Below, one piece after another: positions 17,168-25,682 of a stretch of 64,000 bases of DNA. How positions within the stretch are numbered: position 1 is the first letter of the stretch; every line of letters begins with the position of its first letter. The stretch comes from Dictyobacter formicarum. GTDB taxonomy: Bacteria > Chloroflexota > Ktedonobacteria > Ktedonobacterales > Ktedonobacteraceae. The notes below the pieces were generated by a model. It was not told the origin of the DNA. It did not search any database and saw only the letters and a list, made by a program, of their open reading frames with translations. Position numbers and translations under genes: made by a program. The stretch is from assembly GCF_016587435.1 (NCBI RefSeq), contig NZ_BNJJ01000010.1, forward strand, positions 62,001-126,000, written 5' to 3'.

Positions 17168-17846
17168 CGTTTCCTCCTCTGTTTTCATTAGCTGGACAAA
17201 AAAACAGCTGAGGCGAAGCCGTTATGTGAAAAGATGGCGCGGGAGAAGCTCTATTGCATCGGGGAAGAAGCAATTCCACATATCTCATCACCGGCTACGC
17301 CCAGTGCGTATGCCGGTGGGAGTCGCGGTTTAACTTATCGCTCGAAGCACAGCGAGTTCAGAGAGACAGTCGGCAGGCAGGCACACGCAGCTAAAAAGGG
17401 CATAGTAATCCCCTGGGCCAGGCCAGTGCGGTTGCCACCGTTACGGGAACCGTTGTATGGCCAGCTGCGGTTGTGGCGGCTCGACATGCAATCAACTCCG
17501 AAAGAAAGGACTTAATTCAGCTCATCAATGCTCCATTTCAAAGAATATCTATCTGTACTCTAAAAGTCAACAAGCAAACAAAAATGTCATGTTTCTGCAA
17601 GGAACCGTTTGAGTTCATGAGACGTCTTATCTCGACTTTACGCTCGACGATCCGTCAACGACGTTCATCACGAAGCTGCCTCCCGTGCAGGCCACCCCGT
17701 ATACCACCCTCTTTTCAATGGGTCACTAGATTACCGCGAGTAATACATAGTATACTTATGAACATGTATAGATGGTAACACTATCTATTATAGGTCAATG
17801 GATGTTCTCTCGTTACCATTTCTTCTTGAGAAAGGAAGGACTAAGG
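17168..17846. other. 679-base spacer without a gene
   Basis: No coding sequence with a ribosome site was found. A stable hairpin lies at 17290-17317 (ACCGGC-TACGC, loop CCAGT, GCGTA-T-GCCGGT). The last 100 bases before 17847 are A+T rich (TATACT near 17752) and should hold the promoter of the C39-like protein. No known riboswitch pattern was recognised. Confidence 0.5.
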
Positions 17847-19250
17847 ATGGTCCACTTTTCCTCCCCGCGGCTCGGCAGGCGAACGTATTTCCGTGGTGCT
17901 CTTTCGTTATGTCTGCTCCTCATACTGTGCGGCGTGACGCTCTGCGTACAGCAGACTACACCTGACGCGCATGCCGCGACCGTTGATCCGCACCAGCAGT
18001 ATAACGAGTTCTGGGCGCTAAACAACTTCGGGGATTTTCAGGGCTGGACGAATAATGGCGTTGCTGCTTACCCCGCTCCCTTTGGCTCGCGGGTCCAGCT
18101 TGATCCGCACGCCAATCTCACCTGTGCTGCCAGCGACATCGATGGCGGTGCGACCAGCTACGACGCTCAGACAAAGCTCTGCTCCGGCAGAGATCCGATG
18201 GCTGCGGGCACCTACAATGGCGGGATGAACTACTACAACGGTGGTAGCTTCTCCTATGGCACGTTTGTTTCGCCGGTTCACACGACGACGAATCCTGTCA
18301 CGACGATTATCGCTTCTTGGGATGCGACGACACAGGATGGCACCTGGATGGAAGTCCACGTGCGCATTCTGGAGCGTGGCCAATGGACACACTGGTACGA
18401 TCTGCCAATCTGGGCCAGCGACTTCAGCACAATTCAGCGCCACAGCGTTGATGGGCAGTTCGACAAAACCGGTGGCGTGGCGACCGATACGTTCTACGCG
18501 CAGACCGTCGCTACTGCCTATCAGATTGGGATCACGCTCTTCACGACGAAGCCCGGCGTGAGCCCGGTGATCCATCACTTTGGCGTAATCGCCGACTATG
18601 ATGCACCCAACTCCACCCACGTGCCAGACATCGCTCCCGATACGTCCACCTGGGGCATCAATCTGGCGGTGCCGCAGCGTTCACAGAACCTGGACCAGTA
18701 CCGGAATCTGGGCTATGGCGGCGGCGGCGACGTCTGGTGCAGCCCGACGTCGACCAGCATGGTTATGGCCTACTGGTCCACTATTCTGCATCAGCAAAAT
18801 CTGACGCAGACCGTACCAGATGCAGCGAAGGGCACGTACGACTTCACGTATCAGGGAACGGGTAACTGGCCGAATAACACGGCGTATGCCTCCGAGTTCG
18901 GGAACATCCACGCCTTTGTGACGCGTATGTACTCATTGAGCCAGATCGAGCAGTGGGTCAAACTTGGCGTGCCGATTGTCATCAGTATTGCCTTTGGCCC
19001 CGGCCAACTGCCCGGCGCTACCTACAGCACTCAGGGCCACCTGATGGTTGTGCGTGGCTTCACCTCCAAGGGTGATGTGATCGCCAACGATCCAGCTATG
19101 GGGGGTACTACGAGTGATGCAGGTGTGGAGATTGTCTATCCGCGTGCGATCTTCCAGCAACTCTGGTTGAACGCCTCGAACGGCACCGTCTACGTGATCG
19201 CCCCCGAATTCTGGCCAACCCCGATCACTGATCGCGACGGTTCGTGGTAA
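17847..19250 (+). CDS. Secreted C39-family cysteine peptidase-like protein
   Basis: The 467-residue protein has a signal peptide (hydrophobic core about 18-33, likely cleavage near AHA at 43). Residues 60-255 form a beta-rich domain. The C-terminal papain-like fold has Cys298 in DVWCSPTSTSMVMAYW, His398 in STQGHLMVVRGF and Asn414-Asp415 in DVIANDPA, the C39-like triad order. Likely an extracellular or wall-associated peptidase with unknown substrate. ATG at 17847 follows AAGGAAGGACTAAGG; an upstream frame extension lacks a site. Confidence 0.85.
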   Translation: MVHFSSPRLGRRTYFRGALSLCLLLILCGVTLCVQQTTPDAHAATVDPHQQYNEFWALNNFGDFQGWTNNGVAAYPAPFGSRVQLDPHANLTCAASDIDGGATSYDAQTKLCSGRDPMAAGTYNGGMNYYNGGSFSYGTFVSPVHTTTNPVTTIIASWDATTQDGTWMEVHVRILERGQWTHWYDLPIWASDFSTIQRHSVDGQFDKTGGVATDTFYAQTVATAYQIGITLFTTKPGVSPVIHHFGVIADYDAPNSTHVPDIAPDTSTWGINLAVPQRSQNLDQYRNLGYGGGGDVWCSPTSTSMVMAYWSTILHQQNLTQTVPDAAKGTYDFTYQGTGNWPNNTAYASEFGNIHAFVTRMYSLSQIEQWVKLGVPIVISIAFGPGQLPGATYSTQGHLMVVRGFTSKGDVIANDPAMGGTTSDAGVEIVYPRAIFQQLWLNASNGTVYVIAPEFWPTPITDRDGSW

Positions 19251-19363
19251 TAGTCAGCGTTGTTCGCCATCGCTTTCCTTGAGTGGTGTATAACGGAGAG
19301 CCCAACATGAGACGCCCCGAATTTTTCGGGACGAGCTTGGAGACGGAGGAGTTCGATAAAAGT

Positions 19364-19388
19364 CCGCGTGTGGAACCACCACACGCGG
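19364..19388. terminator. Hairpin between the C39-like gene and the DinB-type gene
   Basis: CCGCGTGTGG at 19364-19373 pairs with CCACACGCGG at 19379-19388. A shorter one, CCCGAATTTTTCGGG, lies at about 19316. Neither has a T-run; both sit between convergent genes. Confidence 0.5.
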
Positions 19389-19491
19389 GCCGCGACAATA
19401 GGAGCTGCGTGTCAGGCCAGGAAATCTATGCTCCTACTTTATGGTTTTCCAATTATGCTTGACTTTAAGCGGGAGCGCAAGCACAGAGCTG

Positions 19492-19983
19492 CTACTCCTC
19501 GGAAGAAGCCGGACCACGGCGCACCAGCCAGGCCTGGAGTGAGGGCATGTGGTCCTCGTAGTGCTTGAAAGAGCAGCCCGCAAAGATTTGCCAGGGCACC
19601 CAGTCGGCGGGCATATATTTGAAGCGCCGGGGATCGTGAAAATCCTCCTCGCTTAGCTCCTGAACCGCCTGGAGAAATTGAGCATAGATCTTTTGCTCAT
19701 CCGCTACCACCTCTTGCAGCGAGCGAGCCTCATTTTGCTGATAGACGACCTCATTGCGCTCATCCTCTGATACGTTCCATAGTTCCGAGCCCGATAGCAC
19801 ATGCGACTGCATGACGGGCACCATCTCGTGTTCGCTCCACGCCACGTGTGCCACCACATCTTTGACCGACCACTTCCCGGCCGCTCCGGACAGCCGCATC
19901 GTCTCCACATCGAAGCGCGCCAGCAGCGCCTCCCACTCCCCGCGCTGCTCCACCAGCGTGGTTACAAAAGTAGCTTTATCCAT
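19492..19983 (-). CDS. DinB/ClbS-like four-helix-bundle protein
   Basis: The 163-residue protein has the amphipathic pattern and the motif KWSVKDVVAHVAWSEHEMVP, where the His near the end of helix 2 is a usual metal ligand of DinB-superfamily and ClbS/DfsB proteins. A second His pair occurs late (FKHYEDHMPSL). Members include bacillithiol-type transferases and the colibactin-resistance hydrolase ClbS; the actual reaction is unknown. AAAGGA precedes the start. Single gene. Confidence 0.78.
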   Translation of the reverse strand: MDKATFVTTLVEQRGEWEALLARFDVETMRLSGAAGKWSVKDVVAHVAWSEHEMVPVMQSHVLSGSELWNVSEDERNEVVYQQNEARSLQEVVADEQKIYAQFLQAVQELSEEDFHDPRRFKYMPADWVPWQIFAGCSFKHYEDHMPSLQAWLVRRGPASSEE

Positions 19984-20185
19984 GATGTTTTATCCTTTCG
20001 TACCTGGTTCTCAAACATTACGCCTTCAATATATATCTATGCCTACTCTACCACCAAAAGCGGAAAAACTTCGTCCGGATTGTGTTTTTTCACATCAAGG
20101 GATGGCGCAAAAACCTGAACAATTCCCGTTTTTTGTACTGTATAAGCTTTGCATTTAAATGGGACAGAAAGGATTTCTGATCATT

Positions 20186-21367
20186 ATGCGCCACTTAAAA
20201 GCTTTATTTGCCAGCCCTGCTCGCTTCCGCGTTATTTTTTTTCTGGTAGCTCTGGTGTGTGTTGTTTCAGTGTTGTGGGGGGCGAACAGTTCGTCCGGGG
20301 CCGCGCAGGCCAGGGCGAGCGCACCGGCCACACAGAAGCCTCATGCCAGTACTGTGGGTCCAATGCATGTGCAATTGAAGGAGAAAGCACAGACCACGGC
20401 GCCGCGTGCTATGTATAACGGGACCAGTGTGGTGTTTGTGCATGGATTGAACGGAGGGGATGGTCTGTTTGGTTCAGCTCCCAACGGCAGCGGAACGATG
20501 CCGGCGTGTGATAGCTACTGGCGAGACGCCGCCAGTTTTCTGGCCGCTCGTTGGCGAGGCGACTTCCGACAGATCAGCTACTATAATAAAGAGGTGAAGC
20601 CGGATGGTTCCGAGTGTGCCAGCAACGGGAACGAACAAAACTCCATCAGCCATTATACGGCAGACCTGCACGATCCCCTCTACCATGTCCACTGCGTCAG
20701 CATGGCCAACACCAACGACGGCACCAATAATGAGAGCCTCGACCACCTCGGCTGTCTGTTTGCCTGGTACCTCTTCTATAATTTTGGGCAGCGCAACTGG
20801 TCAGAGATCCTGGTCGGGCATAGCATGGGTGGACTGATCATCAGGCACACGATGGAACTGGCAGAGCAGCATATGCCCTGGATGCCCACCACCATCGGCA
20901 CCGTCACTGACGCCATCACATTTAATACTCCCCACAACGGAGTTTTCGGAGCCTCGCTAGCCTGTGCCAACTGCACGCAGGGACAGGAAATGAACTGGAA
21001 CAGCGGTTTCATGCGCGACCTGAGTGCCCACGCCCAGCATCCCAATAGCGGCGGCAATACCGACTGGACCGTTGTCGGCAGTCACTGTGACACCCTGGTC
21101 GGCAATAGCTCGCTCATGATGAGCGCCAACCACAAAGTCTGGTACGAAGGCTCATCCAGTGTAGCCTGCTATAACCACGGCGGCGCAATTCACGACCCCT
21201 CGACCGTGCAGAATGCTCAGGCCAGCTATTGCGATACCAGCAATGTATTCAGCAACGACTGTGCCTTCTCCGATGGGCATGGACAGGGACCGGACTGGTA
21301 CTATGACGACGCCTATCCACATGGGCTGCAAGAGATGTTCTACGCCCTATCAAGCTATGCCTGGTAG
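20186..21367 (+). CDS. Secreted lipase/esterase-like alpha/beta hydrolase
   Basis: The product has 393 residues from ATG 20186 (AAAGGA is 13 bases upstream; ATG 20159 is an alternative without a site). A signal peptide or anchor spans about 14-32. The fold shows SVVFVHGLNGG, the elbow ILVGHSMGGLIIRH with Ser213, and TFNTPHNGVFG, the block typical of triacylglycerol lipases with a lid. Many Cys residues (CANC, SHCDTLVG, SYCDT) suggest disulphides outside the cell. Likely acts on exogenous lipids or esters. Repeats follow the stop. Confidence 0.85.
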   Translation: MRHLKALFASPARFRVIFFLVALVCVVSVLWGANSSSGAAQARASAPATQKPHASTVGPMHVQLKEKAQTTAPRAMYNGTSVVFVHGLNGGDGLFGSAPNGSGTMPACDSYWRDAASFLAARWRGDFRQISYYNKEVKPDGSECASNGNEQNSISHYTADLHDPLYHVHCVSMANTNDGTNNESLDHLGCLFAWYLFYNFGQRNWSEILVGHSMGGLIIRHTMELAEQHMPWMPTTIGTVTDAITFNTPHNGVFGASLACANCTQGQEMNWNSGFMRDLSAHAQHPNSGGNTDWTVVGSHCDTLVGNSSLMMSANHKVWYEGSSSVACYNHGGAIHDPSTVQNAQASYCDTSNVFSNDCAFSDGHGQGPDWYYDDAYPHGLQEMFYALSSYAW

Positions 21368-21389
21368 CGCAAGATAGGGCGTAACGCAG

Positions 21390-21532
21390 CAAATCGGAGG
21401 CAAGCTCCGAACCTATGATGGGGGCGCAAATCGGAGACGAGGAGATCATGCCCCCGGCATGCTCGTCCGAACCCATGGTGGGGGCACAAATCGGAGACGA
21501 GGTTATGCTCCCGGTACGTTTGTCCGAACCTA
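21390..21532. repeat. REP-like repeat block with inserted hairpin module
   Basis: Three repeat units in a row: CGGAG-GCAAG-CTCCG-AACCTATG, then two diverged units (TCGGAGACGAGG to CGTCCGAACC). The first diverged unit contains the hairpin module GATCATGCCCCCGGCATG at 21444-21461, found elsewhere in the window. It separates convergent genes. Confidence 0.75.
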
Positions 21533-22795
21533 TTATGTCGCGAGTGGCGCAAAAACAACGAGGGAGTTGTAGATGTAGCCACTCTGCCCATCGGGTCCGG
21601 GATGTTCAGAGTTGAGGTAATCGTAGGTAAGAGTGGCGATAATCGGTTGCCCCTGAACACTATGTAGTGACCGCATCTGTGTCAGGGTATTTTTGCCCTC
21701 GAACTCGCTATAGAAGCGCGCCAGGCTCTGTTGGGGCGTAAAGGTAACGTAGAGCGAATTGTCGCCCGCCCAGGGAATATCGAAGAGTAGAGAAGTTGTG
21801 GCCAACATATTTCCAGGTTGAGCGGGAGGAGTAAAGGTGAACGGCATGGCGTATCCAATACCCTTGAAGTCGCTGGTACTGACAAAACTAAAGTCGGCCT
21901 CATGTACAACCGGCACGGGAGGAATAGTCGGATCGGGAGAATAGAGCGAGCGGGCCGGGATAACGAAATTGTAGCTGCTCGCCCCCTGAGCAGTGACAGG
22001 CGCGGCATTAAGAACACCCTCATCGAGATAAGGTGGCGACCAGATGATGTCATAGTCGGTAAGATTGTACAGCTTGATGCTGTGGTAGGAAGAGTGCGCA
22101 AGCAGCTCGATGATAATGGGAATAGCAGCCAGCAGAGCAATGCCGGCGAAAGCAGCCACGCCCGCCGTCATACTGACCGCCACATCTTCGACCACTACCG
22201 CGTCTACTGACGCCTCTTCAGCGGCCGCAGCGGCGGCATCAGCGGTAATCTCAGCAGTCACTTCGCCTGCCTCAGTTAGCGCAGTAAAGCAGGAGCGGAT
22301 ACCATTTAAGAAGCCTTGCAAAAGAGGCCTGACCAGGCCCGCCCAGGCAATACTGGCGAGCTGACTGATAGGAACAGCCTCCGCAACCCCCAGAGGAACC
22401 TCCACGTACCATAATGGATCTGTTGAGTAGGAAAGTGTACCAGTGAGCGACCCCACAACATTATAGCTTTGTCCTTGAAAGGTGAACTGGTGTGGCGGTT
22501 GCTGGCCGTGCAAGACTTGCTGCGCGGGTAGCGTCGAGAGCTGCATACGCAGAGGACTGTTTGGCTGCTGCGCACTGAAGATAGGATTACCCTGATTATC
22601 CGTACCGGCTGTCCAGACAGCAGCGCCACCAGCGTTGACCCAGGCGACAAAGCGCTTAAGGGCATATTGCTTCTGAAAGTACGAGGCGGTATTAGAGCCC
22701 CCGGACAAGGCCTGCATCAACATAACATTTGTACGGTCGGTCAGCGGCAATCCTTGCCTGGCTGAACCGAGTACACACGGAATCGTCATTGTCAT
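21533..22795 (-). CDS. Unrecognised protein with hydrophobic helix and C-terminal beta domain (paralogue of the next gene)
   Basis: The product has 420 residues and I do not recognise the family. An N-terminal region of about 170 residues (SGGSNTASYFQKQYALKRFVAWVN; LTGTLSYSTDPLWYVEVPLG) leads to an Ala/Val/Glu/Asp-rich stretch (about 173-207), a strongly hydrophobic segment (SMTAGVAAFAGIALLAAIPI, about 208-232) and a beta-rich domain (IKLYNLTDYDIIW to the end) with VHEADFSF. No signal peptide is evident. It shares all these parts with the upstream 441-residue protein. Last gene of a three-gene operon. A membrane-inserting toxin is a hypothesis only. Confidence 0.8.
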   Translation of the reverse strand: MTMTIPCVLGSARQGLPLTDRTNVMLMQALSGGSNTASYFQKQYALKRFVAWVNAGGAAVWTAGTDNQGNPIFSAQQPNSPLRMQLSTLPAQQVLHGQQPPHQFTFQGQSYNVVGSLTGTLSYSTDPLWYVEVPLGVAEAVPISQLASIAWAGLVRPLLQGFLNGIRSCFTALTEAGEVTAEITADAAAAAAEEASVDAVVVEDVAVSMTAGVAAFAGIALLAAIPIIIELLAHSSYHSIKLYNLTDYDIIWSPPYLDEGVLNAAPVTAQGASSYNFVIPARSLYSPDPTIPPVPVVHEADFSFVSTSDFKGIGYAMPFTFTPPAQPGNMLATTSLLFDIPWAGDNSLYVTFTPQQSLARFYSEFEGKNTLTQMRSLHSVQGQPIIATLTYDYLNSEHPGPDGQSGYIYNSLVVFAPLAT

Positions 22796-22828
22796 GATTC
22801 TGTATTCATCCTTTGCGAGCTAGCGGCA

Positions 22829-24154
22829 TCACGAGAAGACGACGAGTGAATTATAGGTATAGGCGTTTTGCCCACTGGGAGTAGGATGCTGGCCAGTGAG
22901 ATAGTCAAAGGTGATCGTAAGTGTCACACCGCTATTCTGCACCTGCATCTGGGTTTTCTGGTAGCGGGGTTGATCGAAGAGATCAGATAGGTCACTCGGA
23001 GGGGAGAACGTCACGTTAAGCTGGTTTGGCGTGTTGAGCGGCACCTCAAAGACGACCGCAGACGTAGCGACAACGGCATCTTTATTTTTAGGATTGGTCA
23101 GCGTGAATTTCATAGCATATTCCAGGCCATGAAATTCGCTGGCACTGGCAAAACTGAAGTCAGCCTCGTGCACAACGAGCACAGGAGGGATTATATCAGG
23201 ATCGGGCGAAAACCAGGACTGCGCGGGAATGACCGTGTTAAAATCACTGGAGTCCCTAGATTTCACCGGAGCCGCATTCATGGCCCCCTCATCAATAGTA
23301 GGAGGCGTCCAGTTGACATCGTAGTCGGTGAGGTTATAGACCTTGAAAGTATGGTAGGAAGGGTGGGACAAAATTTCAATAATAAAAGGAATCGCCGCCA
23401 GGACAAGCATGCATGAGAAAGCGGCGGCCCCGGCCCCCATGCTCACCGTAGCGTCCTCGGCAACAGCTTCGCTATCGACGGCGGCCGCCTCACCGCTCTC
23501 CTCTGCATCTCCAGCGATATCTGCTAGATCAGCGGCTTTGGGTGCACCTGAGAAGCATGATTTAACGCCGCGCCAGAAGCCCTGAAGGAGTGGTTTGACA
23601 AAAGCAGGCCAGGCAATCTTTGCTAAGGCACTCATCGGAACCAACTCGATTACGCCCACAGGCACATCAACATACCAGAGCGGCTGCTGATCATAGCTAA
23701 GCGTACCTGTAATCGAGCCGACCACATTATAGTTCTTGCCGTTCCAGTTAAACTGAGATGGTTGATCCTTGCCACTGATCACATTTTTGTTCTCAATGGG
23801 GCGAAGCACCATACTGATTGCATTTGGCGTCGCCAGGACCTGCTCCAGCTTGAGCCCCTTCAAATTTTTTGGCTGCTGACGTCCCGCCTTATTATTGGTG
23901 GGAGCGGCACCCAGTTGAGCCGCCCAGATCACAGGATTACCATCCTTGTCATTTTCCATCACCCAGGCACTATCGCCCTCGGAGTTCAGCCAGTTTATGA
24001 AATTGCCAACCGTAAACTGATTATTGAAATAGGCCGCAGTGTGCTCGCCACCTTGAGCAGCCGTCATGATGCCTTGCTTGACAGTATCAGTCAAGTAATT
24101 ACCGCCAGTTGAGGTGCCAAGTGCGCAGGAGATATCCTGAGTTGCCGTTTTCAT
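22829..24154 (-). CDS. Unrecognised protein with hydrophobic helix and C-terminal beta domain (paralogue of the previous gene)
   Basis: The product has 441 residues and the same plan as the downstream gene: GGEHTAAYFNNQFTVGNF near the start, ITGTLSYDQQPLWYVDVPVG in the middle, an acidic Ala-rich stretch (AGDAEESGEAAAVDSEAVAE), a hydrophobic segment (AAAFSCMLVLAAIPFIIEIL) and a beta-rich end (FKVYNLTDYDVNWTPPTIDE; VHEADFSFASASEF; FEVPLNTPNQLNVTFSPP). The gap to the next gene is 33 bases, so they are co-transcribed. AGGAG lies before the ATG. Divergence between the two suggests an old duplication and perhaps a hetero-oligomer. Confidence 0.8.
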   Translation of the reverse strand: MKTATQDISCALGTSTGGNYLTDTVKQGIMTAAQGGEHTAAYFNNQFTVGNFINWLNSEGDSAWVMENDKDGNPVIWAAQLGAAPTNNKAGRQQPKNLKGLKLEQVLATPNAISMVLRPIENKNVISGKDQPSQFNWNGKNYNVVGSITGTLSYDQQPLWYVDVPVGVIELVPMSALAKIAWPAFVKPLLQGFWRGVKSCFSGAPKAADLADIAGDAEESGEAAAVDSEAVAEDATVSMGAGAAAFSCMLVLAAIPFIIEILSHPSYHTFKVYNLTDYDVNWTPPTIDEGAMNAAPVKSRDSSDFNTVIPAQSWFSPDPDIIPPVLVVHEADFSFASASEFHGLEYAMKFTLTNPKNKDAVVATSAVVFEVPLNTPNQLNVTFSPPSDLSDLFDQPRYQKTQMQVQNSGVTLTITFDYLTGQHPTPSGQNAYTYNSLVVFS

Positions 24155-24223
24155 GCTATTTTACTCCTATTATGTTCTATCTTTTTCTTTACTATCCCTA
24201 TACCAGATGGTATAGAGTCCGAA

Positions 24224-24595
24224 TTACATGTGAACGATAACTGTAATGACAGCCTGATCGCCGCTGTTGTTGATATTGATGCTCAGAGAATCGGGATTCG
24301 TATTATCGTTAGCATAGTAATTGTTACCGCTCTCGACGATAGTAACCTTACCGATATTCGACGCGTTAAGGGTAAAGGACGATGGTTCGAGGAAGCATCC
24401 ACCACTTGCTTTCGCCTCAATGTACTGCCGCCCGCTGGCAGGAAGTATCTGGTTTGACTGTAAGACAACATCGTTGAAGAGCGAAAGATTTGACCCCTCC
24501 TGCCCACCGTCATACATACATTGTGTATCCTCGACAAATAATTGCAGCGGGGTCGGTAACTCATTTTTGACCGTCATGAAAGCTCCATAGCCCAT
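24224..24595 (-). CDS. Small beta-rich protein of unknown function, first gene of the operon
   Basis: The product has 123 residues with no signal peptide and no recognised family. Pattern: MTVKNELPTPLQLFVED, NDVVLQSNQILPASGRQYIE, then SFTLNASNIGKVTIVESG and alternating strands to the end, as in a small beta sandwich. The opening (strand, polar turn, later 'ILPA' strand) loosely resembles the C-terminal domain of the two downstream proteins. The ATG at 24595 follows a perfect AAAGGAGGT. The spacer to the next gene is 69 bases without a clear promoter. Confidence 0.75.
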   Translation of the reverse strand: MGYGAFMTVKNELPTPLQLFVEDTQCMYDGGQEGSNLSLFNDVVLQSNQILPASGRQYIEAKASGGCFLEPSSFTLNASNIGKVTIVESGNNYYANDNTNPDSLSININNSGDQAVITVIVHM

Positions 24596-24772
24596 AGTGC
24601 GTACCTCCTTTGCCATGAAAATGTGTGAATGAGCGAAAAAATTGCGCGCATCTCACATGTAACAGCACACAATTTTTGTAGTTGCTATGTTATAGCATCA
24701 CTAAGAGTATAAGGAAAGGAACAAATTTTGAGTTTTTATCGTGTAAATAATCGTATATATGTAGATTTGTGT

Positions 24773-24801
24773 TTGCCTTATGGCTGCCACTCTGGTATAC
24801 T
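24773..24801 (+). promoter_or_regulatory. Promoter of the small ORF at 24847
   Basis: TTGCCT (24773-24778) and TATACT (24796-24801) with 17 bases between them. It is divergent from the three-gene operon to its left. Confidence 0.6.
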
Positions 24802-24846
24802 CAATGTGTTATATGATGTTTTTTAGTAGCTGGAAGGAGGATATGT

Positions 24847-24921
24847 ATGAATAAAGAATTTAATGTAATGAGGGCTGTGCATCCTTTCAGCTATAGACGT
24901 GGTGAGGAGCTACATGTTTAA
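24847..24921 (+). CDS. Possible 24-residue peptide
   Basis: MNKEFNVMRAVHPFSYRRGE-ELHV, preceded by GGAAGGAGG at ideal distance and by a good promoter. Below the usual length cut-off. It could be a leader peptide, a precursor peptide or a small regulator; no modification enzyme is adjacent. A hairpin with a T-run follows at 25057-25096, so the transcript may be short. Confidence 0.45.
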   Translation: MNKEFNVMRAVHPFSYRRGEELHV

Positions 24922-25056
24922 CCTGACGCGTGTAGTTCTTATAGTGATTTAATGGTTACTCGCGTTTCTTCGCTGATTGATGGATAGTTTGCAAGCTATC
25001 TACTTCTGTGTGCCTCCCCTCTCATCGCTCATCTACTACAACCGCAAGATAACTGG

Positions 25057-25096
25057 CCCGGGAGAGTTTGTGTTCCCGGGGTGCTGAATGATTTTT
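25057..25096 (+). terminator. Terminator-like hairpin before the DinB gene
   Basis: CCCGGGA (25057-25063) and TCCCGGG (25074-25080) form a stem; GATTTTTTG follows eight bases later. It may end the small-ORF transcript. Confidence 0.5.
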
Positions 25097-25120
25097 TGTA
25101 AGCAAGAAAAGAGAAAATAG

Positions 25121-25615
25121 ATGCAAGGACAGACACATACACTGGCCACTTTCTACAATGGTTGGGACAAGTATCAGCAGCACCTGGTGCATGCGCTGGC
25201 TCCGTTGACGACGGAACAGCTAAACGTAGAGGCCTCTTCAAATCTCCGTCCCGCTGGGATGATTGCCAGGCATATGATTGGTGCGCGCGCGCGCTGGCTC
25301 AATTATGTGCTTCTTAAAGAGAAGCGAGCGGAACTTTGGCCGCTGAGTAAGTGGGATGATGCTGATCAGCCTGCCAGGTCGGGTGAAGAACTGGCGCACG
25401 GGTTGAAGGTAACGTGGCAGGTGCTCCAGGATGGCTTGCAGCGCTGGACAAGCGCCGATATGGAGGACATCCTGCATGATACTGATGACGATGGCAATGA
25501 CGAGACCTTTACACGCCAGTGGGTCATCTGGCATTTAATCGAGCACGACCTGCATCACGGCGGCGAACTCTCGTTCGTCCTTGGCATGCATGGACTGCCA
25601 GCCATCGACCTGTAG
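25121..25615 (+). CDS. DinB-family protein
   Basis: The 164-residue four-helix-bundle protein has the three metal-ligand His positions of the DinB/YfiT superfamily: RHMIGARARW near residue 51 and WHLIEHDLHHGGELSFVLGMHG near the end. DinB proteins bind a divalent metal; some are thiol transferases or isomerases. Length is standard. The site upstream (AAAAGAGA) is weak. A perfect bidirectional terminator follows. Confidence 0.88.
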   Translation: MQGQTHTLATFYNGWDKYQQHLVHALAPLTTEQLNVEASSNLRPAGMIARHMIGARARWLNYVLLKEKRAELWPLSKWDDADQPARSGEELAHGLKVTWQVLQDGLQRWTSADMEDILHDTDDDGNDETFTRQWVIWHLIEHDLHHGGELSFVLGMHGLPAIDL

Positions 25616-25645
25616 ATAGACAACCCTATAGATCGAAAACTAAAG

Positions 25646-25682
25646 GTAGCCAGCCTCCTGGAAATTTCAGGAGGCTGGCTAC
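25646..25682. terminator. Bidirectional terminator hairpin
   Basis: GTAGCCAGCCTCCTG (25646-25660) pairs perfectly with its complement (25668-25682) around GAAATTT. Its right arm abuts the stop of the convergent metallo-hydrolase gene. Confidence 0.75.
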
